12,266 nt of DNA from Archaeoglobaceae archaeon (GTDB lineage: Archaea; Halobacteriota; Archaeoglobi; Archaeoglobales; JdFR-42), in the NCBI GenBank assembly GCA_015523685.1, contig WAJW01000216.1:1-12266 (forward strand), read 5' to 3'. Position 1 is the first letter of the stretch; each line of letters opens with the position of its first letter. The notes under the pieces were generated by a model. That model did no database searches and was not told the DNA's origin. It saw only the letters and a list, made by a program, of their open reading frames with translations. The position numbers and the translations under genes were made by a program. This document shows, in pieces, positions 7,524 to 12,266 of the stretch.

Positions 7524-8746
7524 CCGAATTCCCTCACAAGACCCTCAAGATCCCCGTCAACAACATAATGGGGTTTTACCCTTTCGATCCCCAGCTCTCT
7601 CTTCAATTCTGAATATCCCGCACCGGTGATATTCAGGAGTATGGTGGAATCGGATTCCACATTTCCCTCTTCTATCGCCCTGAAAAGTGAATACACCGCA
7701 ACACCTGCAGCAGGATATATATCAATTCCCTCCGTTTTTCTGAAAAACCTAAGTGCGTATCTTATCTCCGAGTTTGAAACTCCATACCCTTTCCCTCCTG
7801 TTTTCGAGAGGGCATCGTAAAGTCCACCTGAGATTTCATAGAGGGGGTTTCTATTGGCCAGAACCTTGGCATATATCACATCAAGGGGATCAAATCCGGG
7901 CGGATTGACCTTTCTTTCACCTCTCACCCACGCATCGGAAATTGGGGTGAATGGCTCATTCTGAGAAACATGAATTTTGGGCGGTCTGAATTCACCGACT
8001 GATCTCAGTCGCTCCCATCCCTCATACACAGCGATGGCCCCTGTTCCACTTCCCACAGCCTGGAAATAGTGATCGGGCGTTTTTCTGAATTTATGATAGA
8101 ATCCATAGATGACGGTTGCAAGGGCATCCCTTCTGGCAAAATTCTTTCCACCTCCATCATAAACGTAGGGAGTCAGTTCGGAGAACTTCATGGCCATTTC
8201 TCTTGCATCATCGTAACTTCCTTTCACCTCCACGACCACAACATTTTCAGGTATATCCCTTACTGTGAATACACAGTCAAACACATTGGATGGAACAAAA
8301 AGGAAAATTTTCAGTTCTTCAAGATCACCGTAACGCAGGAATGCATTGGCAGTATTCCCGACAGAGGCCACGGAGATTCCCCGGACACCACACTCTCTGG
8401 CGTATCTGAGGGAAACCACCACCTCTATCTCCTTGAAGGTGCATGTTTCGAGGTGGGCGCCAAGATCAGGAAAATAACCGTGAAAAGCATAATAGAGATT
8501 CTTCAACCCGAGCTCATCTGCCAGAGACTCGCTCCTGAAAAAGACCGTTCCATGGCTGTAATCATTCTTTGATTCAACGGGAAGCCAGTCGATGTACCCC
8601 CACACCCCGTTCTCTCTGAACTTTATACCTGAAAGATATCGGGTTTTAATAAGAGCATTGCAGTTTTCAGGACATTCAAACCCGAAATTTCTCGGGTCTT
8701 GAAACTCATGTCCACAATCATGACACCGCAGAACGTACTTATCCAT
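7520..8746 (-). CDS. Cysteate synthase (threonine synthase-like PLP enzyme)
   Basis: This protein of about 408 residues belongs to the threonine synthase/cysteate synthase branch of fold-type II PLP enzymes. Cysteate synthase makes L-cysteate from O-phosphoserine and sulfite, the first step of one coenzyme M route. Visible features are an N-terminal zinc-ribbon-like set C8-x2-C11 and C25-x3-C29; the Schiff-base lysine in TCTFKEIE (K105); the substrate loop SVGNTANAF (128-136); the phosphate-binding loop GSGTG (232-236); and a late TGAGYSEL motif. I chose the ATG at 8746 because the zinc ribbon starts there and a BRE/TATA promoter lies about 25 nt upstream. The frame is open to 8887, but that extension is only translated promoter. 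Threonine synthase is the main alternative. Overlap with comDE argues for cysteate synthase. The transaminase needed between the two steps is not in the window. Confidence 0.85.
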   Translation of the reverse strand: MDKYVLRCHDCGHEFQDPRNFGFECPENCNALIKTRYLSGIKFRENGVWGYIDWLPVESKNDYSHGTVFFRSESLADELGLKNLYYAFHGYFPDLGAHLETCTFKEIEVVVSLRYARECGVRGISVASVGNTANAFLRYGDLEELKIFLFVPSNVFDCVFTVRDIPENVVVVEVKGSYDDAREMAMKFSELTPYVYDGGGKNFARRDALATVIYGFYHKFRKTPDHYFQAVGSGTGAIAVYEGWERLRSVGEFRPPKIHVSQNEPFTPISDAWVRGERKVNPPGFDPLDVIYAKVLANRNPLYEISGGLYDALSKTGGKGYGVSNSEIRYALRFFRKTEGIDIYPAAGVAVYSLFRAIEEGNVESDSTILLNITGAGYSELKRELGIERVKPHYVVDGDLEGLVREFG

Positions 8747-8763
8747 GAAATCTAACCTGACTG

Positions 8764-8786
8764 AGATATATATAAAATTTCCCCCT
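8764..8786 (-). promoter_or_regulatory. BRE/TATA promoter of the coenzyme M operon
   Basis: Read on the minus strand, this stretch gives a purine-rich GGGGAAA (BRE-like) running into TTTTATATATAT (TATA box, about 8767-8777). Its centre is about 25 nt from the ATG at 8746, the normal TATA-to-start-site distance in archaea. The transcript is therefore probably leaderless or nearly so, which fits the lack of a good Shine-Dalgarno site at that ATG. Confidence 0.65.
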
Positions 8787-8810
8787 ATGAGATAATATAA
8801 TTTTACAATC

Positions 8811-8881
8811 AGGTAAATTTTTATACATATTATTCCCCAACCGACAACTCCACACAACATCATGCAGGCGAAAAATATAAC
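8811..8881 (+). promoter_or_regulatory. Candidate promoters for the rightward split-barrel gene
   Basis: Two TATA-like sites face right between the divergent genes. One is GGTAAATTTTTATACATAT (about 8812-8830), which would give a leader of roughly 65 nt. The other is GCGAAAAATATAA (about 8868-8880), whose expected start site near 8902 would leave a short leader carrying the GAGGT at 8905-8909. The second agrees better with the gene start at 8917. Confidence 0.45.
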
Positions 8882-8916
8882 ATTCATCCGGTCAATCTCG
8901 TACTGAGGTCTTGATA

Positions 8917-9333
8917 ATGGAAGGAGGAATGAATGAGAAGGAACTTAAAGAATTTCTGTCCCAGAGACTTCTTGCAAGAATTGCAACGGTGGATGAGAAC
9001 TGCAGGCCCCATGTTGCTCCGGTGTGGTTCCTGTTTGAGGACGGCAAAATCTTCATAACGACCGGAAAAAATTCCGTCAAGGTAAGAAACATAATGGCCA
9101 ATCCGGAGATTGCGATAACTGTGGATGAGACTGAGGATGGGCTTGACAACAGAGGGGTCATAATGAAAGGAAAGGCTGAACTCGTGGATGACGAGGACAT
9201 TCCACGGAAGATATTCATAAAATACCTCGGAAGCCTGGATCATCCGAGTGCAGAAAGGCTTCTCGAGATGGAACGAATCACAATATCACTCAGACCAGAG
9301 AAAATTATCTCATGGGATTTCAGAGAAAGATGA
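8917..9333 (+). CDS. Pyridoxamine 5'-phosphate oxidase-like / F420-type split-barrel protein (second copy)
   Basis: This 138-residue protein has the PNPOx-like split beta-barrel, of the kind often annotated as an F420- or FMN-dependent PPOX-class protein. It opens with a helix (NEKELKEFLSQRLLARIAT), then RPHVAPVWFLFEDGKIFITT, the cofactor-phosphate segment KNSVKVRNIMANPEIAITVD, VIMKGKAELV and a C-terminal ITISLRPEKIISWDF strand. The W in the final strand and the V-A-P-V-W-F segment are typical of this subfamily. I start it at ATG 8917, where GAGGT (8905-8909) is 7 nt upstream; a TTG at 8911 and an ATG at 8929 are possible, but the second leaves its GGAGG only 1 nt away. It is divergent from cysteate synthase. 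It shares only the fold pattern with the protein at 5108-5539 and is not a close duplicate by eye. The reaction is unknown. Confidence 0.85.
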   Translation: MEGGMNEKELKEFLSQRLLARIATVDENCRPHVAPVWFLFEDGKIFITTGKNSVKVRNIMANPEIAITVDETEDGLDNRGVIMKGKAELVDDEDIPRKIFIKYLGSLDHPSAERLLEMERITISLRPEKIISWDFRER

Positions 9334-9339
9334 TGCTAG

Positions 9340-9353
9340 GATTCAATTTTTAG
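9340..9353 (+). terminator. T-rich run after the split-barrel gene
   Basis: The 40-nt gap between two convergent genes contains ATTTTTAG (about 9345-9352) shortly after the stop at 9333. Archaeal termination commonly uses T-runs of this kind without a hairpin. It is short, so this is a weak call. Confidence 0.3.
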
Positions 9354-9373
9354 ACTGCACGCTCTTTCAGGAT

Positions 9374-10221
9374 TCATAACATCCCCTCAAGAATCTTAAG
9401 ACACTCCACCGCCCTCCATGTATTTTCCGGAGAGGAGATGCCACCGTACGGTGATCTCCTGAATCCTCCATTTGGATTCTGAAGCCCTGAAATGTAGACC
9501 GCATTTTCAGAAATATTCCCTGGTTTTTCACCCATCAGATTGAGGGCTTCTATAGCAAAATGCGTTTCTTCGAGATATGCAGGCCTCGATCCGGGTGTCT
9601 TACCGAATCCACCGCCTGGAATTTCTCTCGCAAGGATCATATGATATATCTCATCCTTTCTCACCCTGAGCAAGAGCGGATCCATCTTTTTGAGGACTGC
9701 CACATAATAGTACAGGTCTTTGAGGGACATGCTTGAAATATCCAGAAATTTAAGATATGCAAAAGGAAATTTTTCTCTGCCGATGGACTTTCCGAGGGAT
9801 GTCACTATCTCCAGAATATAGAACAGGTTCTCGATGTAAGGGGGTGGTTAAAGGAATACGTTGATAGATTCCCCATTCCAGAAGGGGCTTTGAGACCTTT
9901 CCAGCTCATGTATCCTTCAAGCTTTGAGGAGTAGTAATCCATCATGGACATGTAATTTCTCACATCCTCTTTCAGGATTTTGAGAGCAGAAATCGCATGA
10001 TAACATGCATATGGATTCTTTATATTTCTGAGATTTTCAAGAAATTCCCTTGTTTTCTCGGGAATTTCTTCCCCTGACAGTGAAAGTATCTTCACCGCAT
10101 AGAATGTTTCGGGAATTGATGAGGGAAAGGGTTTGCAAAAACAGAATCCTCCATCATCGTTCAGCTTTTCCAGCATATATGAGACCGCCCCTGTTATCGC
10201 AGGCACGAATACGTGCACCAC
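9374..10221 (-). pseudogene. Prenyltransferase/squalene-cyclase-repeat protein, broken by a one-base deletion in a C run
   Basis: Two adjacent minus-strand frames form one protein of about 282 residues. The first (10221 to about 9845) gives GAVSYMLEKLNDDGGFCF, PETFYAVKILSLSGEEIPE and YACYHAISALKIL. The second (about 9840 to 9374) continues with YIENLFYILEIVTSLGKS, IPGGGFGKTPGSRPAYLEE and LQNPNGGFRRSPYGGISSP. The repeated D/N-GGF and helix-pair pattern is that of prenyltransferase beta-subunit or terpene-cyclase alpha/alpha toroids. The catalytic role is uncertain. Restoring one C in the CCCCC run (minus strand of 9840-9844) rejoins the frames as N-H-P-P-Y-I-E-N. The start is probably GTG 10221 or 10206, near GAGGTGG at 10218-10224; a stop lies upstream in frame. 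It may be a true pseudogene or a sequence error. Nothing links it to its neighbours. Confidence 0.7.
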
Positions 10222-10341
10222 CTCATCGCTGGCCTTCTAAGCTTAAGAGAGTGAAGAATTTTATCCTGAAAAAAATCTAAGAAAACTATAAAAGAGAGAA
10301 ATTAAATAAACTATTCAATTATACAACCAAGAGTTTTTCAA
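10222..10341. other. AT-rich gap between the core-type genes and the mobile remnant
   Basis: No gene is visible in this stretch of about 120 nt. Base composition changes here from mixed to strongly AT-rich. On the minus strand CTTTTATAGTTT (about 10286-10297) could be a TATA box for the prenyltransferase-repeat gene. On the plus strand AATTAAATAAAC (about 10302-10313) could serve the recombinase. It may contain the left junction of an inserted element, but I see no convincing attachment site and no tRNA. Confidence 0.35.
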
Positions 10342-11150
10342 ATGGCTTCACAAAATGGAGTAGAAAAGTAAGAATATATGGAAGAGCACTCAAAAAACCG
10401 CAATAAAGAAAGAGACAGCCACAGCTTACGTTAACAAGCTCTATAAGGTTTTAAATGAAAATGATGTGTATAGTATAGCGGATTTTGAGAAGATTTATGA
10501 AAAAGCTCTGGAATCTGGAGAATTACAGAGAGGATGGAATCACTGGGCTAAAGGATTAAGAAATTACATGCATTATCTATACACGAAAAAGAGAATTACT
10601 CCAGAGTTTGTTTATGAAATAATTGATTCCTCTGCAGAAATTAAGCCAACTGGCACAAGGGATGTAGATTTAAAAAATAAAGAAATTAGAGAAGCATATA
10701 AACACTTTAAGGATAGTGGAAACAAATACGATTTACTTATCTTTAAACTACTGGTATTTTCAGGATTAAGACTGAACATATATCATTGAAGCATTGCATA
10801 ACTGGAATCCAGATAATCTGAGGGTAATATGATAATGTTGCCACTTATGACATGGAATCATACATTAAAGGAACAAAAAAGCTTTTCTGATGCTATTCCC
10901 AGCAAAAATGGTTGATGAAATTGAGAGATTGCCTGAGAGCTATACTTACAATATGGCCAAAAAACACATCAATTATAAGAGAGTTTCAGCAATAACGATA
11001 AGACATTACAACTTTATGATTCTGGATAGTGCAATACCTGAAGGTGTTGCCAACTTTATCCAAGAAAGAAGTCCTGAAAATTCCCAATACCTGCGTAACT
11101 ATTTTTATTCATCCTCTTATTTTTTGATAGAGCAAAGCTTTGAGAGTTGA
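10342..11150 (+). pseudogene. Archaeal tyrosine recombinase (integrase) remnant with several frameshifts
   Basis: Pieces of one integrase appear in order in changing frames. N-terminal: GFTKWSRKVRIYGRALKKPQ (about 10338-10400). Core-binding: ETATAYVNKLYKVLNENDVYS, then LQRGWNHWAKGLRNYMHYLY. Start of the catalytic domain: KLLVFSGLRL (the R of box I), breaking at about 10775 and resuming as IEALHNWNPDNLRV, then YDMESYIKGTKK. The C-terminal part is FPAKMVDEIERL, KRVSAITIRHYNFMIL and IPEGVANFIQERSPENSQYL. The pattern VSA-x-x-IR with VA-x-FIQ-R matches archaeal plasmid/virus-type integrases. At least three frame breaks (near 10395, 10775 and 10883) mean no intact enzyme is made. A Tyr near the end (SQYL) could be the old nucleophile. 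The composition is much more AT-rich than the left part of the window. It marks an old integration event. Confidence 0.72.
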
Positions 11151-11188
11151 AAGTCTAACATTATCCCCAACATCTAACTCTTCACTGG

Positions 11189-11216
11189 GAATTTTATAAC
11201 GAAACTTATAAAATTC
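11189..11216. repeat. Perfect 11-bp inverted repeat (hairpin, probable bidirectional terminator)
   Basis: GAATTTTATAA at 11189-11199 is repeated in perfect inverse as TTATAAAATTC at 11206-11216, with the 6-nt loop CGAAAC. It lies exactly between the end of the rightward recombinase remnant and the stop codon (11217-11219) of the leftward nuclease remnant. It is well placed as a shared transcription terminator; an element end or protein-binding site is also possible. Confidence 0.6.
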
Positions 11217-11866
11217 TTAAAACGCCCAATATCTCAAATCAAGTATATCCTCCAGATTCAGGATTTTTAGAATGTCTTCTTTGAAGGTATCACAGATATC
11301 GTCATTTGCTGATACAAATTTAAGTTGAAGTTCATCTTCTATCGCTAAATCATGAGCGTCCAGCAATATACCCCTGTCTCCTCTCCCATTATGAACTCCA
11401 ATTTCTTTCAGCTTTTCTTCAAGATCTTCATACGTTTTTATTCTTTCGTGTATCTTCACAAGAAGAGATTTAAACAGTTTAAATCTCTGTATTTCTACCT
11501 TCATTGCATGGAGATAAATCTCCTGTACCTTTTCTGTCAACTCATTTTTTGAAATTGGATAGCTCAGAGTTTGGATAAACTCGTTAATAAAATCCCTTAT
11601 CTTCCTATCAGCTTTTCTAACTATTTTCGTCTCTCATCAATTTCATAGTACTCTTTACTGCCTTTTCTTATGTTTTCAGCCAGTTCAATCAATTTCTAGT
11701 AAAATTCCCCAATCACTTTTTCTTGAATATCCATAAACTCATCAACCACTCTTTGAGATGTATAATGGCGATAATTGCCCTCCATCACATTCCTGGCTCT
11801 TCGTTGCCATTTATCATGGATGAAACAGTAAGCTACAACCACGTTGGTATCGTGAAAAAGATTCAT
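11217..11866 (-). pseudogene. PIN-domain ribonuclease-like gene, broken by a stop codon and a frameshift
   Basis: The start at ATG 11866 gives MNLFHDTNVVVAYCFIHDKW, the typical PIN opening with its first metal-binding Asp (HDTNVV). It continues as HYTSQRVVDEFMDIQEKVI, with the conserved Glu of the family. A TAG at 11696-11698 interrupts GEFY/KLIELAENIRKG, and near 11622 the frame must shift to reach RKADRKIRDFINEFIQ. This then runs without break to RGDRGILLDAHDLAIEDEL and KFVSANDDICDTF, which hold the late acidic residues of PIN domains. Rejoined, it would be about 215 residues. PIN proteins usually cut RNA, many as toxins. GAAGGAT lies 7-13 nt before the ATG, and the upstream gene ends 28 nt away, so the two were probably an operon. 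As written, no full protein is made. Confidence 0.65.
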
Positions 11867-11894
11867 AGATATCCTTCAGATTCCAGAAATTTCT

Positions 11895-12266
11895 CTAAAT
11901 GATTTTCGAAAATAGAAAGGAATTTATCTTCTCTGATTCTGGCATGTTTTCAAGTATTACCTCTTCAACCTTTTTGACTTCATCTTTCAGTTCTGCTATC
12001 CCCTCCCTGTATTTGCTTTCAAATGCATCAATCAGATAAGAGTCGATACTTTCATTATACAATTTTGCAAGTTTTTTACAGAAAGTTTCCCAGAACTTTT
12101 TCATTAATTCTCTTAATTCTTCAACATGAATTCTATTCTTGAGTCCATATCTCAAAAGAGGAATTATCCTGAGGAAAACCGGATACAATTCGGGGAATTC
12201 GTTCTTGGGGAATGTTTCATACAGCCTTGTGATGAGGTTATACGCTTCTTGTGGATTTGCATAGAG
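11895..12266 (-). CDS. Unrecognised helical protein, C-terminal part (5' end outside window)
   Basis: The minus-strand frame is open from the right edge (L-Y-A-N-P-Q-E-A-Y-N...) to the TAG at 11895-11897, giving at least 123 residues. I do not recognise the family. The visible part looks mostly alpha-helical and charged: NLITRLYETFPKNEF, YPVFLRIIPLLRYGLKN, ELRELMKKFWETFCKKLAK, SYLIDAFESKYREGIAELKDE, then an acidic segment VKKVEEVILENMPE and a short end NSFLFSKII. The KDEVKKVEEVILENM stretch could form a coiled coil. There is no signal peptide or clear membrane segment in this part. It lies 28 nt upstream of the PIN remnant in the same direction, so a partner or antitoxin role is possible but not shown. 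It shares the AT-rich composition of this end of the window and looks intact as far as visible. Confidence 0.6.
   Translation of the reverse strand, partial: LYANPQEAYNLITRLYETFPKNEFPELYPVFLRIIPLLRYGLKNRIHVEELRELMKKFWETFCKKLAKLYNESIDSYLIDAFESKYREGIAELKDEVKKVEEVILENMPESEKINSFLFSKII

Noticed and set aside
8069..8572. Long open frame opposite cysteate synthase, and similar ones opposite fwdA, fdhA and comDE
   Set aside because: No protein family pattern, biased composition and full overlap with well-supported genes: these are shadows.
8747..8887. A 47-residue hydrophobic N-terminal extension of cysteate synthase that looks like a membrane segment
   Set aside because: It is the AT-rich promoter translated in frame. 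The family starts at the zinc ribbon after the ATG at 8746, and the TATA box lies inside this stretch.
10257..11197. GAATTTTAT at about 10257 and 11189 as attachment-site direct repeats flanking the recombinase
   Set aside because: Nine AT-rich bases in AT-rich DNA can recur by chance, and there is no tRNA or longer identity. Kept only as a side note to the hairpin.
11696..11698. The in-frame TAG in the PIN gene as a pyrrolysine codon
   Set aside because: Some related archaea use TAG for pyrrolysine, but the same gene also needs a frameshift near 11622 and sits in a decayed region, so a nonsense mutation is simpler.
1..12266. tRNA, rRNA or CRISPR array
   Set aside because: I looked for cloverleaf-like GC-rich blocks and regularly spaced repeats on both strands and saw none. 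A covariance-model scan would settle it.

Overview
The window is archaeal. It shows formylmethanofuran dehydrogenase (Fwd) genes, coenzyme M biosynthesis genes, GGAGGTG-type Shine-Dalgarno sites and BRE/TATA-like promoters. Fwd and coenzyme M together point to a C1- or alkane-metabolising euryarchaeon: a methanogen or a methane/alkane oxidiser. The cysteate-synthase route and the fused ComDE protein fit the Methanosarcina/Methanomicrobia side best, including relatives such as the ANME and Syntrophoarchaeum groups. I cannot name the species.

Region 1 (1-4886, + strand) is a tight operon: the 3' end of fwdB, then fwdA and fwdC (ATGA-type overlaps), then a complete formate dehydrogenase-like molybdopterin catalytic subunit 7 nt later. 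Fwd reduces CO2 and attaches the resulting formyl group to methanofuran, or does the reverse. The extra formate dehydrogenase suggests that formate or its electrons are coupled to this step.

Region 2 (4887-9333) centres on a three-gene minus-strand operon (8746 down to 5536): cysteate synthase, fused sulfopyruvate decarboxylase ComDE, and a protein resembling NitT/TauT/SsuA periplasmic binding proteins but with no signal peptide. The first two belong to the phosphoserine-to-coenzyme M route. The third has no obvious role there and is the most interesting protein in the window. Two FMN/F420-type split-barrel proteins flank the operon, one on each side. A tiny hydrophobic gene that appears frameshifted precedes the left-hand one.

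Region 3 (9374-10221, minus) is a prenyltransferase/squalene-cyclase-repeat protein split by a single-base change in a C run.

Region 4 (about 10230-12266) is clearly more AT-rich and looks like decayed mobile or accessory DNA. It holds a tyrosine recombinase remnant broken by several frameshifts, a strong AT-rich inverted repeat, a PIN-domain nuclease remnant broken by a stop and a frameshift, and the C-terminal part of an unrecognised helical protein that runs off the right edge. I saw no tRNA, rRNA or CRISPR array.
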